From assembly GCA_037952775.1 (NCBI GenBank), contig JBANAY010000001.1, forward strand, positions 4,278,001-4,342,000: a stretch of DNA of 64,000 bases, in the 5' to 3' direction. The notes under the pieces were generated by a model. The model saw only the letters and a program-made list of their open reading frames with translations, made no database searches and was not told where the DNA came from. Position numbers and translations under genes: made by a program. This document shows positions 12,827 through 24,146 of the stretch, piece after piece (position 1 is the first letter of the stretch; each line of letters opens with the position of its first letter). This stretch comes from Clonostachys chloroleuca (taxonomy: Eukaryota; Ascomycota; Sordariomycetes; Hypocreales; Bionectriaceae).

Positions 12827-15800
12827 GGTTCGTCGATCATGGTGCGCGGACGGGGAGCCTTGGCTGAGAAAGAGCGTCGAGCTAGAGTCGAGATGGGATT
12901 GGCTGCGTCGCACCGAGGGTTTTGTTTGCGGATGAATGGATTAGGCAGGGTTGACAAGATGGATATCAAAACGGGTCATGAACAGCTGGAAACAGAACGG
13001 GGGAAAAGGAAAAAAAAAAAAAAAAGGAGACGCAAGTATTAGGTAGGCGCTTAGAACCGGGCGCTTGGGCAACAAGATCAGCTGCAGAGGTTGACAATTC
13101 AAAGAATCACGTCCGCCGACATGGCGGAAGGGATGCTTGATTGGGGAGAAAAGAGGTGTGTCGAGGGAGGGAAGTGTTCACGATGATGGGCAATGGAAGA
13201 CAGCTTGGTGGGGCGGAGAAGGTCAGTGGAAAATGGGCGGCTCGCCCCGGTGGAGGAACGGATTATTCATTTATCGGCGACGACAGCTAGGGCCGACAAG
13301 CGAGCGAGTAACTGCAATTGAAAGTTAGGCTGGATGGCCGACGAGCAGGTTGGCTGTTCGGGTATGGCGTAGGGGGTGGGCGAATGCTGGTGGATGGATG
13401 GGGATGGGAGGAGCTGTTTGATCGAGAGCAGGAGGATGAATGAGGCGGCGACGAGCGTGGCTTGCCCGAGGACAACAGGGAGGAGGATTTGGGCCTTCAG
13501 GGCACGCTACAGGAAGCTTAGCACCTGGGCTACGGGCCAATTATAGCGGGGAGGCTGCTGGACAGGGTGCTGCACACCGGCTGCAGCTCCCTGGGCTGTG
13601 ACAGCTGTAGCGCAACCCTTCGCTGCAGTGTCACTGTGTCAGAGTTGGGCAGAGCTAGAGCAGCACCAGGATCAAAGTGTGAGAGAGACTTGCCATCACA
13701 TCACTCCATCTCGCATATCCTCTTCCTCCTGTCACCCAGTTCGCACGCCAGCCCACTTTTACAGAGCAGCTGGCAAATGCAAGGTGCAGGATTCGCGGGC
13801 CAGGTGACACTTTCGAGCTAGCGTTGAATTGAGCTAGATGGTTGCCGTCTCCAACTTTCTAGGGAGGCGCTTTAAGGCCCGATCTGACTGCTCACCTCGC
13901 TAGGAACTGGCTCAGTATCAATATTTTCCCAACTTGCATTCTCTGCCCATGCCGTGCCCGACTCTCCCGGTTAGATCCTCTCTCTTCTTCTTCTCCATGC
14001 CCTAACGGCCCCCCTTGCTGGCCATGTGCCGGGAGCTGGCCTCTTAGTAATGTCCAAGAGTAATAGATTGAGCCCTCGCCTCGGTGAACGAAGCTTGACT
14101 AGATCGAACTCGGCCATGTAGAGCACTTTCGTTCAACGCTTAAGTCACGCTTGATGGTAATAATTTGTCATCCAACCGGCTTCAACGGGCGGGCGTAGGA
14201 GGCCAATAGACCGCACGCATTTAGCAGCGGTTATTATTGACCCGGGAGAGCGACTGTAACACCGGATTGTTGAAACAACAGTCAAGCAACCCTGGTATAC
14301 ACCATCGTGTACAGACAACGTGGACGGCTTGGCAAGCACACGGTGTAAGAAGGAATGCAAGGCGCATTGTGCTGCCCAACATTCAGGTCGTCATCTCAAT
14401 GCGAGGATTTTGGCTCTTTCTTCTCGAAAAGCTGGAGAAGCTGGGGTGGGCCATTGCTCTCGAATCCAAGCCAAAGCCATCCGATCCCGGGGTGACATCT
14501 TACCCGAGTATGGTTTTGCTAGCATGTATGAAGGAATCTCTGATCATCTGACCATCTGGGTGAGAGAAACCTGGAGTCTAGCGCGATGGCTGGGGCTGCC
14601 GTGCCAGTAGGCGTACACAACCAACCTCCGAGCGAGCCCTCTTCCTCCTCCCAAAAAAATGTGTGTGTAGGACAAGCATTTTTAACTTCACCATCAGGAA
14701 CCCTTCATTTGATGACCGCCTCTCTACTCTGCATCACCCAGAGACTCCGGGAGCAAGGAACTGGCGCGGGGTTGCTTGCTGATGGTGGTGGTCAACCGAA
14801 CGAGCATGGCATAACCACCACCTCACTAATAAGCGGCGCATGAAAGCCTGTTGAAGGAAGCAAGGCAGGGTACCTGTCGCTAGTCCTCCCGCATCAATGC
14901 TTCTCTTTTAGCCTATTACCCTTTAACCTGCTCTCGCTATTGCTGCCGTTTCGTCTGTCCTCGTGATTCGTCGTCTCATTTTCTCTGTTAGACCTGAATG
15001 ATTCCCTCTAGCCGCTATGGAGGGGAATGCCCGATGCGGTAATCCGAGCATTCCTACCATGTGTTCTTAAAGCAAGCCACATGCAAAGAAGACAAATAGA
15101 CACCGCCTGCTTGGGTGTCTTGAGATATGCTTGCATGAGTAGGCAGCAATCAAAACGGTTCCATCGCAGGGCGTTGAAAATCAGGACCCAGCGATAGGGT
15201 GCTTTCGGGTGTGCAACGGCAGAGCATGCTTGCTGTCTAACCATGGGTTTGAGCAACGCAACACCCAATCTGCACCTCTATTGACGCGCTCACTGTTAAG
15301 AGCAGCCGTCCATCACCTCCTGTTTTGGAGGATGGGCTGTTGATCCCCCGGGGTCCCGGCGGCAATCTTACCTCCTTTCTAGCTTAGACGACAGAAGCAA
15401 GCAATCGCCGACTGGCTGTTATAGCTTGGACTAATTGAAACTAGCAGGTAGCTTCTTTTTTGTTGAGGGTTGTGAACCCGCGAACTAGCAAAACGGGGCC
15501 AGCCTTGATTTTCTGTCAGGATGCCAGTCAGAGTCGTAGGAAACGGAAGGGCATTGATCAAGACGGAGCATGGGAGTGGAGCAGCTGGTCCGACTCGTCG
15601 CTGCTTTAGAATGCTGTTTGCTTTCTTTTCTTGGAAACCGGGGCTGTTTTCTCCCCTGCCTGGTGGGTATGATAATGGCCATCCACCCGGAGCAAGACCC
15701 TTTCTTTTCTCTAAATCTCCGGCATGCAATAATGTCGTGTTCTGCACGCTGTCCAGGCTGCTCTCGGTGTGATGGCTCTTAGCACCCGCCAATTCAATTG

Positions 15801-16858
15801 GTTGGTAAGCTGCCAAAAAAGAAAATAGATGAGACATGCAATCACAGTGAGACCACAGCGCAGATCTGGTGGCGATGGCAGCACACCCTCGCAAGCCCAA
15901 CTAGCCATTTGCCATGCTAGCCAACGAGTTGGTGTGTCCCCCTTATCCCGTCATGTCTTCATTTCGAAGTCCGCGCGGCCCTACCGTGCGCTGCTGCATG
16001 GCCTGATGAATTCCCGCGGTTATTGCCGCGTCGAGGGGTAGCGTTGGCTTCAGGTGAAGACAGGGTGGTGGTAGGTGGAGGAGGCTGGAAGCGAGCTCGC
16101 GAAGTGCCTACTAAGTTGGTGGACGCAGACAGGAGGAGCCATAGCTGAAGTGACTCGGTGTGAGTGGGATGGCGCCGCGGGGGAATGCTGCAGACTGTCA
16201 ATATTGCGTGCTGTCGCAATTACTTTGCCGTCTGGGATTAGAACCCTGCGAGTTCGGACAACTTACGAGCAGAGCCCAGACGGCGCATCCCCACACTCTA
16301 CTGCCGCACCGGCCCCGCATTCTCCCGCTATGAAACCTAGCTCTGTTGTACATCGCATCTCGCACGGGATCTCTGGCGGCAGGGTTTGTTCGTCGGCTGT
16401 TGGGAGAATTTCTGGCGGTGGCCTTAAGCAAGAGACAGCAGAATGTTCAATCGGCTTACGTCAAACAGAGGGAAGAGAGGGAAGCAGCATTGGTGTTTAA
16501 CTGAGGCAAGTACGGTCCAGTAGCATCCGAGTGCCAAGCATCTCTTCCCTTGGCAGGCCCAGCCTACTACAGATTAAAAAGATGAATCGCTTCATCCGGG
16601 GAGGAAACACAAAGAAATCTGGAACATATATTCGACTTATTTTAACCAGAGTGGACGGAATTTTCATTTGAGCTCTTTCAAGTATATTCATATGGATGAA
16701 ACTGGACTCCTTGAAACGCAAACATCACCAAATTATACCTGAGTCTCAAGGCTCAATCATTTCAGATATTGAATATGTAGTTATCTAATCGCACATCCAT
16801 TAAATCATAACGCTATGCTTGGGTCCACTAATCCGACAGTCATCACCGGCCTCTTCGT
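12827..16858. other. Intergenic, about 4 kb, upstream of the Zn2Cys6 gene
   Basis: No coding region supported. It holds the promoter and leader of the minus-strand transcription factor, including an A-tract (about 13008-13026) close to its start, and G-rich purine runs. Open frames such as 15379-15900 (minus) lack domain character. Nothing else could be identified. Confidence 0.5.
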
Positions 16859-17589
16859 TCACAATGCTGCAACATTCGAAGAACTGTCGTCTACGATAGC
16901 TGCGCAGTTAAACTCCCGTGGTCTCAATTGATTTTCCTTCGGCCATGGCCACCAACCCTCCAGCGGCCTGCGCCCATACAACTCGTTCGTATTGTACCCG
17001 TCCTCTCGAGCCAGGTCAAACTTATAGACCTCGCCCATACCCGGGGCAATAGCCTTCGCACGCCGGACCAACTCAACAGAGAGGTCGTCGAGCTTCAGCT
17101 GCAACAGCTCGGCACAAGTCCGTCCATAGATCCACAGCGTGGCCCTCCATTTGGGGTCGTCGCCTAGGTCCTTTAGCAGGTAGCGGCGGCCGAACAACCA
17201 ACCCAGGGATCGTGGCAGGTTGGGCAGGTTGTCTGACGGGACCATGATGCACCCGCCCGCTTTCTCCACGTTGGCCTCGGACCAGTGCAGCCCGTTCAGC
17301 ATGAGAGATTCCATGTCTTTGACGTAGAATTCCATCTCCGCCTGCCAGGTGGCGAGCATCTCTAGCCCTGTCGCTGGGCGCATGGTCATGTACAGTGTAC
17401 CTCCATTGAAGCGATTGTCAAATTTGGGGTTTTCCGGGTAGGCGTTTTCGTCCAAGGAGAAGAGATCGGTAAGCCCAGATTGCGCAGGGCTGGGTTCTTC
17501 CTTGGTTTCGTCATCGGCCCCTCCATTAAAGGTCGATATTCATGGATGAACTCCCTGGTGGAGTTGACTAGTTCGTGAACCCGCTCCAT
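16859..17589 (-). pseudogene. Unknown protein with apparent frameshift (possible pseudogene or assembly error)
   Basis: I do not recognise this gene. The C-terminal part is a clean open frame of about 200 codons ending at 16859. It is rich in Trp, Glu and Asp (for example ALWIYGRTCAELLQLKLDD in another organism's style, here TLWIYGRTCAELLQLKL; and GRRPLEGWWPWPKENQ) and upstream reads DDETKEEPSPAQSGLTDLFS with no ATG. The first good ATG (17589, MERVHELVNSTREFIHEY) is in a different frame. The two frames overlap around 17490-17540 and both look protein-like on their own side. No GT-AG pair with suitable phase joins them, so a single-base indel around 17525 is the simplest reading. The region upstream is pyrimidine-rich like a leader. 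It may be a species-restricted gene. Confidence 0.55.
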
Positions 17590-18776
17590 CACGAGCTTGA
17601 TTTTGAATATGGCCACAAACGGTAGTTCGATAGTCAGTATGATATTGCGGAAGAAATTGAAATGAGAGACGAAGAATGCAGTCAGTGAGTATGATGGGTG
17701 AGGAAGTGAGAATCTAGAGAAGAAGACCAGAGGAGTTCTGTTTCTTTTAAACCTGCCTTTGTTACTTGAAACTATATTTCTTCATTCTTTTAGTTCGAAA
17801 AACAGACTTCAAGGTTTCTGTGGCTTAGACATCTTGAGGATCTTGGCCTCCGATTAACTCGGATACTTCCCATGGTGTTGAGAATGACTTGGTAAGGTGC
17901 AACATATGAGTCAACAGTCTTCGAACTATAACAGGATAGCCGTTGATTCTTGCCTGGGGCGAGGGCTCTGCTGGGCGGTGGCTTTAATTATACTTTCTTC
18001 ATAGCTGAACCTGGGCGAGTAAAGTAGGAACATAGGGGATCTATGATGGGAGATGTACTGGCTCTATCTGTTCTTCACTACCTTATTCCATCATATTTGA
18101 ATTTCCAAACCGTTGTCTATGCTGGTGTGAGGCCGAGGCTCGATCCAAGTTTGCGGGATGTTGTCCATCCGAAGTCAGGGGTGGCGGTACCACTGTAAGC
18201 AAATAATACACGAAGAAGAAAGCAGATATTCCAAACAAATTGGTGAAAAACGCAGACTTTGTTTCGTCTCATCGAACAGAGTCGGAACAATTAGAGGCAT
18301 CAGACCCACGCAGACCCACACGACTCATACCTAGTTAGTTCGTTGCAGGGGTTGATGATTGAAAAATTACCCAATGAGGTATGGTGCCACTGTCAGGTGG
18401 TATAGGGTAACCAACCCGGCCAAACACATTCGGAATCGGCTCTCCCAATTGGTTTGTCTGACGTTGCCTGTCGCTTTTCTCAGGCAACCTGCTGCGACCC
18501 GCGAGGCATTCACCGAGCACCAGTCCAGATGCCTGGAGCGCCTTGTCACCAATTGATATTGGGCGAGATGATTTTGTTTAAATGGGCGGCATGCCCCCCT
18601 CTCCATTTCATCGAGGGCGTTCCGTCCATCTCCTTCATCTCTTCTCTCCTGTACCTTGACTCGTCGAAGCAATTGGTTCAGTCACCCTCACCCACACCCA
18701 CAACATCTATTCTCTGTAATTGGAAATTGTTGGAAGGACTAGTTGATCACATCCTGGCCTTGCCCAACCAATCACC
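17590..18776. other. Divergent intergenic region, promoter of the DUF4139 gene
   Basis: About 1.2 kb between two divergently oriented genes. The right-hand part just before the ATG is pyrimidine-rich (TCTCTCCTG and similar around 18630-18700), as expected of a leader in this kind of genome. No defined regulatory site was recognised. Confidence 0.4.
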
Positions 18777-21290
18777 ATGGACTCCATCTCCAGAGTCGAG
18801 TACAACATCCGTGATCTCAGCACTAGGTCGGTGACTCTGTTCCCTACAAAGGCCCAGGTCTCCCGTGATGTAAGAGATGTGCCATTGCGCCCTGGCACCA
18901 ATGAGATCACCATCCTGGGCCTCACCCCTACCGTCGACGAGCACTCGATCAAGGTCGAGGGCAACGGCGCAGCCACCATCGTCGACATCAGCATTGAGCC
19001 CGTGCCCAACCATGAGCTGTTTGCCGATGTCTACCCCGACTCTGACGACGAGGAAAAGTCGGACGAGGAGTCGGACGTTGAAGACGTCGAGGTCAGCGAG
19101 AGCCCAGAGCTTATCGCAGCCAAAGCGCGTGTGACAGAGCTCAACGACCAGGTCGAGATAGCCGACGAGGTCGTCAAGTCTACTGAGCTCCGAAAGAGGT
19201 ATCTCAATGGCTACTACAACTCGCTCAACCCCAAGCACAACATCGATATTGAGAAAGCAATGGCCACCTACAAGGACGAGCGCATCAAGGCCCATCAAGA
19301 GTGCCTCGAAGCTCAAGAGCTCAAGAGCAAGCTCGAGCCAGAGCTGCAGAAGGCGCAGGCCATTCGCGCTCGGCTGATCAAACGGCATGAGAGGGAGAAG
19401 ACCCGCGCCAACCGTGAGACAGCCAAGATACGGAAGCGCAAGAGTGTTGAGCGGCGCAACAAGGAGTTGAGAGAGCAGGAACGTGTCAAGGAGAAGAACC
19501 GCATCCGAGGAGAGAGGGAGAGCTTCTGGCCCAAGTACTGTTACGCCGTGCACATCAAGCTTGAGGTTGGCATCGCCACACCTGCGCCGTCGAGTGCCGA
19601 CGTCGCCATGGGCGAAAGGGACTGGGAGATCCCTCAGGATATCCAAAAGGGCGAGTCGGTGGCCCCAGAGGATGTGATGCTGCGGAGCTGCGACTTGATC
19701 CTCTCGTATATTACCGGGGCAGCCTGTTGGCAGCCGAGCTACGATATCCAGCTCGATACTACGAACTGCACCGGCGTCCTCTGCTTTGATGCGCAAATCA
19801 CCAATACCACCTCTGAAACCTGGGAGAGGTGCAAGGTTACCCTCTCCACATCGCAAGCAGCATTCTCAGGCCTTGTGGATGCTGCTCCTACTCTAGAGCC
19901 CTGGAACATCATACTCAAGCCCAAGGGCGATGGCTACGGACCCGATCCTCTCGTCAAGAGCCGCGAGGAAGTCGAGCTGCGCTCAAGATTCTGGGAGTCG
20001 CAACACCCCAGGTCAGACATGAAGCCAAGGATTGCAATGTTTGGCATCGACAACCCCTCATCTAACACTCACCCACCACCTGTCCCAGCAGCTTCAGGAG
20101 CTGGACCACATGCGGGCATGTCTAACCACCAGTTGCAAGACTATCAAATGCAGCTTATGTTGTTAGAGCAGCAGAACAAGAAGCGCCTGATGATGGCGAG
20201 ACAGGAGCAGCCAGCACGCATGCCACAGACAGGACCAGTCCCAGTCCAGTTGCAGCAAATGCAAGGCTTGCAAGCCCAAGCTCAGATGCAAGCGATGCAG
20301 CAACAACAAGCTCAGATGCAAGCGATGCAGCAACAACAAGCACAGCAACAGCAACAACAAGGATTCCGGCAGATGCAAGCTCAAATGCAGGCAACGCAAC
20401 TAGGAGAGGGAGTCATCAACTTCTCAAACACCCCGCCAAACCCGCAACCCCAAGCCTTCCCTCCCGCGCCACTCGAGCAACCACCACCCTTCGACGACGC
20501 AGCTCTCTCCGACCCAGGCACCGTCGGCCGCGAGGACTCCCGCCTCAGCTTCGAGGAGTCCCTCATCGACCAGACCGGCTTCACCACAACCTACGACCTC
20601 CCGGGCCTCAAGACCCTACCGCCCAGGTCCACCCCCACCAGCCAGCGCGTCGCCCGCATCGCCTTCCCAAACGTCCCCTTCCGCCACACCATCGTGGCCA
20701 AGTACCGCCCGGCCGCCTACCTGAGCGCCAAGCTCCAGAACGACAGCAAGATAAACCTCACACGGGGGCTCGCCGGCGTCTCCCTCGACGGCAGCTTCCT
20801 CGGCCGCGTAGCCCTCGGCCGCTGCAGCGTCGGCGAGCACCTAAACCTCAACCTCGGCGTCGACCCGGCCATCACCGTCGCCTACCCACCGCCCGAGGTG
20901 CACAAGGCCACCAGGGGTTTCTTCGCCAAGGACGACGTGAGGGTGTACGAGCGGTGTGTGCGGCTCGAGAACAAGCGCACGTGGACCGCGCAGGCCACCA
21001 AGCTGTTCGTGCTCGACCAGATCCCCGTCGCCGAGGACGAGCGGCTGCGCGTCGACCTGCTGCAGCCCGAGGGCCTGGTCATGGACGGCGAGAGCAAGCC
21101 GACGGGGGTGCCCGGCAGGAGCTTCAAGGAGGAGGATAAGGCGTGGGGGCGGGCGTCGGCGCACTTGAGGAAGGGGGGACAGGTGCAGTGGCTGGTGTAT
21201 CTGGAGCCCGGCAAGGCTGTGAAGCTGCCGTTGGAGTATCAGGTTTCGGTTCCCAACAATGAAGAGGCGGTTCAGGCGCCTAGGGCATAA
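18777..21290 (+). CDS. DUF4140/DUF4139 (mucoidy-inhibitor-like) protein, 837 aa, with Q-rich insertion
   Basis: Single-exon gene starting in a strong context (CACCATGG). The N-terminal 130 residues match the DUF4140 type (VTLFPTKAQVSRDVRDVPL, then EITILGLTPTVDEHSIKVEG), followed by an acidic patch (DSDDEEKSDEESDVEDVEV). A long highly charged coiled coil (about 105-250) precedes the DUF4139 region, which begins near ITGAACWQPSYDIQLDTTN and resumes after an insertion with RIAFPNVPFRHTIVAKYRP and LPLEYQVSVPNN at the end. The insertion (about 455-545) is Gln/Met/Ala-rich and includes two identical 30-bp units. The biochemical role of this widespread family is unknown. The bacterial name MuiA/mucoidy inhibitor A is historical. 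There is no signal peptide, so it is probably cytosolic. It is divergent from the unknown gene to its left and convergent with the regulator on its right. Confidence 0.93.
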   Translation: MDSISRVEYNIRDLSTRSVTLFPTKAQVSRDVRDVPLRPGTNEITILGLTPTVDEHSIKVEGNGAATIVDISIEPVPNHELFADVYPDSDDEEKSDEESDVEDVEVSESPELIAAKARVTELNDQVEIADEVVKSTELRKRYLNGYYNSLNPKHNIDIEKAMATYKDERIKAHQECLEAQELKSKLEPELQKAQAIRARLIKRHEREKTRANRETAKIRKRKSVERRNKELREQERVKEKNRIRGERESFWPKYCYAVHIKLEVGIATPAPSSADVAMGERDWEIPQDIQKGESVAPEDVMLRSCDLILSYITGAACWQPSYDIQLDTTNCTGVLCFDAQITNTTSETWERCKVTLSTSQAAFSGLVDAAPTLEPWNIILKPKGDGYGPDPLVKSREEVELRSRFWESQHPRSDMKPRIAMFGIDNPSSNTHPPPVPAASGAGPHAGMSNHQLQDYQMQLMLLEQQNKKRLMMARQEQPARMPQTGPVPVQLQQMQGLQAQAQMQAMQQQQAQMQAMQQQQAQQQQQQGFRQMQAQMQATQLGEGVINFSNTPPNPQPQAFPPAPLEQPPPFDDAALSDPGTVGREDSRLSFEESLIDQTGFTTTYDLPGLKTLPPRSTPTSQRVARIAFPNVPFRHTIVAKYRPAAYLSAKLQNDSKINLTRGLAGVSLDGSFLGRVALGRCSVGEHLNLNLGVDPAITVAYPPPEVHKATRGFFAKDDVRVYERCVRLENKRTWTAQATKLFVLDQIPVAEDERLRVDLLQPEGLVMDGESKPTGVPGRSFKEEDKAWGRASAHLRKGGQVQWLVYLEPGKAVKLPLEYQVSVPNNEEAVQAPRA
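20281..20340 (+). repeat. Two perfect 30-bp tandem units inside the Q-rich segment
   Basis: Positions 20281-20310 and 20311-20340 are identical. Each encodes ten residues of the pattern AQMQAMQQQQ. Degenerate CAG/CAA-rich copies flank them (about 20245-20400). Perfect identity at the DNA level, including synonymous positions, points to recent duplication by slippage or unequal exchange. Confidence 0.95.
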
Positions 21291-21659
21291 CTGTCAGATC
21301 ATCTTTTCTCCGAGAAATCTCATGAAACGGGATGACCAAGGATGAAAGCGAAGATAGGGCGATGCTGCCGAGAGATAGCTAGGTTGTAAACAATATGCTT
21401 TATTTTCAATATATGTTGGGTATTAATTGACTCGCCCTATTCCAATTCCAAAACCAGAAATGCAATTTTACCATTTCCACTTACACCTCCCACACCCAGA
21501 TCCTTCTCTGTATACCAGCACTAAGATGCTGCCCAAAATTAACCGAATAGGTCCATGGTCTGTCTTTGTTCTCGGTGGTAGACCGACCTTGTATCCCAGT
21601 CCACCCCGTCACCAGAACCGCTATGCTCCGAAACCATTATCAAAAGAAGCTCTCTCCCT
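21291..21659. other. Convergent 3' intergenic region
   Basis: Short shared downstream region of two convergent genes. AT-rich words near 21395-21425 (TTTATTTTCAATATATG) are plausible polyadenylation context. No gene is seen. Confidence 0.5.
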
Positions 21660-24146
21660 TTATCCAAAAACAATCGTCAGTCCCATGTCTCGACTGACTC
21701 TGCGCCATAAGTCAACACCAGCGCCTCTCATCATCATGCCGTTCCTCTCCGCCATCAACATCGCCCCATCTGGGCCTTCTCCCGGCTTCCTAGAGGCCAT
21801 ATCACCCGCCACATCGCGCATCAACATCATCGCCGCCATCATGGCCTCCTCCTCCTTCTCCTCATCGTCCGCCCGCCTCCACACCTCCTGCACAACCGTC
21901 CACGCGCGGTCAATGTTCGCCATCCCCTGCCGCCTGTCGATGGCCACAAACGACTGCCTCGCCAGGTCCCTGTCCCCCTCGTCCGTTGCCTCACAGGCCG
22001 CAACGAACAGCGGCCAGAGCAGCGCGCTCATGGGCCCCTCATTGCTCACCGTTCCCACGCAGTGCTGTAGGCTCAGGCGAGTATGCTGCTGCACTAGCGC
22101 ATGCGACCGCGGGTACTTGCGGATCGTGCGGTACAGGTACACAAACGCCGAGTGGCGGTAGGCGTGCGCATTGTTGACGATGCTGCGCAGGCGTGAGCGT
22201 TCTTTAAGGGTCTCTGGCTCTGAGGATGACGAGACGTCCTCGGCTGGGAGAACGGGCTGCCACTGGGTAAGCGCGACTTGGATGGCGGCGGTGGTCGTCT
22301 CAAGCTCGGTGCGGAGGACGGCAACTTTGGAAACTTGGCCCTGGGCAGTGGCAGTCTCGAGCTCGGCCTTGAGGCTGACGAGGGTGGAGAGGCGGTGGAT
22401 GATGGGCCAGAGGGTCGTAGCCATGCCAAGGAGGGTGTCTACGCTGGAGGAGGCTGAGGGTGCACCTCGCGGGTCGAGGGCTGGGAGTGGAGAGAGCTGT
22501 CCTCGGCCAGGGGCAGGGGATAGCGGTGCGGTGCCGAATGACAATGCAGCAATGACGTCGTAGAAACCGAAGGCCTGGGTCAACTAGTCAGCAAAGTAGC
22601 GCAGGAAGCAAGAGGTTTCGTGTAGCTACGTACTCGTTCTAGAAAGACACTTGTTGGGTCGCTGCTCGCCTCGGAATTGTTGATCAGAGTCATGGCGCCC
22701 TTCAGGTGACCATCCACAATATTTGACCGGCCGCGCTGGACCAACTGTAAAGATGTTAGCTCATTATCGTCAATGTTTGGGGGAGAGCTAGAGCTCTCAG
22801 ACAGCCAATTGAAACATACCACTTCATAATAAACGATCAACATGATTGCAGCCAGGAGTTCATTCCGGTTCTCGTGATTCTGTTTGCTTCCGCGCTCAAT
22901 GAGCCCGGCCAGCTCTTGAATTGCCTTGCCATGGAAAATGTCACTTTTCTCGCCTGGATCTACACCGCGAAACTCGAGATGAGCGCTAGCCAGCGCATAG
23001 ACGGCATCCATGACGGCGGGACTTCGGTGGCAGAGCGGAAGGACAAGCTGTTGGAAGGGGTTGCCATTCTCTTCTCGAAAGACGATGAGATGGGAGAGAA
23101 CGTTGCAGAAATGATCGACAAGGAAGCGACGGTTCTTCCGACCGGAGAATTCAGCAAAGGAGGGCGAACAGAATTCGAGGAACGGTGTTGGTTCTTGGGG
23201 ATGGTGATGGTTGTGGGTAAGGGTGAGGGCGGTTGCGACTGCGGCCGAGTCCCGGCGAATGACTTCCTCCACATCTCTGTCATTGTCATGAGGGGCTGAA
23301 CACCCATCGAGGCTCGCAAGGTCAAATGTGGTCGTCGTGATGGGAGAGAAGACAGCTGTGGTATCTGCCGGTGTCCATGAGGTGAAATACGTCTCCAAAT
23401 CGCTATGGGCGGTGCTCTCTGGCAGAGGCAACTGTCCTAACCGGTCGTCCAGCACGACTGACTCGGTCGCCTCGACGCCGCCGGTCCTTCGGCTCCCGTC
23501 ACTGCTACTGTCGTCGCCTTGCCCATCAATCCCGTCCCTCCAACTCTGCTGGCTCTCCCACTGTTGGATCGAGACAGCAGAGAGGGGTGTGTGGATCTGC
23601 AGGGCCCGGTCCGGTCGTGCAGCATTTGCCTTGGTGGTATCGAGCGAAAGACTGTCACGCTTGCGCCGTTGTCGGGGCTTGACAGGTTCGTAAACACATT
23701 CCTGTCGTCGCTCGAGGCATCGCGCACAGTTGGGGCGGACTTCGTCGCATTTCTTCTTCTATATTGTGGGTTAGTGTGCGAGATTTGCGACATGGAAGGA
23801 TAGCCTTGGCACTGGAAGCAGTTGTGTTTAGGTATGGAATCGACAGTACCTTTTCTTTACTGCGGGAGAGAAGCACTTGTTAGCTATGCTGTGCGACCGT
23901 GCGGGAGAGGTCTGGAAGAGGAATACTTACCAATAATTACATCCTGTAGAGAGGAGAATGAGGGTGTTTGGTTAGCTTGTTCATTCTAGGTAGGGGATGT
24001 ATGAAGACATTGGCAATTGGGGTATTTTGCTGTGAGTGCAATTTTTAAAAGAAAAAAAAAAGGCTCGTTCTTTTCTTTTTTGCCTTACCTGCTCGTGATC
24101 GCGTCTTTGGGACCTTTGGAGGTGCGAGTCTCGTGTACAGCAACAT
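21660..24146 (-). CDS. Zn2Cys6 transcription factor, Fungal_trans_2 type, 681 aa, six exons
   Basis: Exons on the minus strand: 24089-24146, 23931-23943 (13 nt), 23850-23859 (10 nt), 22820-23758, 22634-22744 and 21660-22574. Introns are 145, 71, 91, 75 and 59 bp, all GT-AG (GTAAGG, GTAAGT, GTACTG, GTATGT, GTACGT donors). Total length is 2046 nt, exactly 682 codons. Joined, the N-terminus reads TRSRAGCNYCKEKKKKCDEV, completing the binuclear zinc cluster with Cys21, 24, 31, 38, 41 and 48, spacing C-x2-C-x6-C-x6-C-x2-C-x6-C. A basic linker (KPRQRRKR) follows. The C-terminal two thirds match the fungal transcription factor domain 2 type: PFQQLVLPLCHRSPAVMDAV, ELLAAIMLIVYYEV and HLKGAMTLI, then AFGFYDVIAALSFG. 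It is nuclear. The regulated pathway cannot be told from sequence. The start at 24146 is the first ATG in frame, and an upstream in-frame extension is possible. Confidence 0.9.

Noticed and set aside
12704..12913. Start of the Zn2Cys6 gene at the first codon of the longer frame (12913)
   Set aside because: The ATG at 12826 gives a compact N-terminus directly before the basic run; the upstream extension is Ser-rich leader-like sequence.
15379..15900. Minus-strand open frame of 173 codons
   Set aside because: Overlapped by several others of equal quality; no recognisable protein features.
18747..19856. Minus-strand open frame of 369 codons
   Set aside because: Lies wholly opposite the DUF4140/DUF4139 gene; translation is Leu/Val/Asp-rich mirror sequence without motifs.
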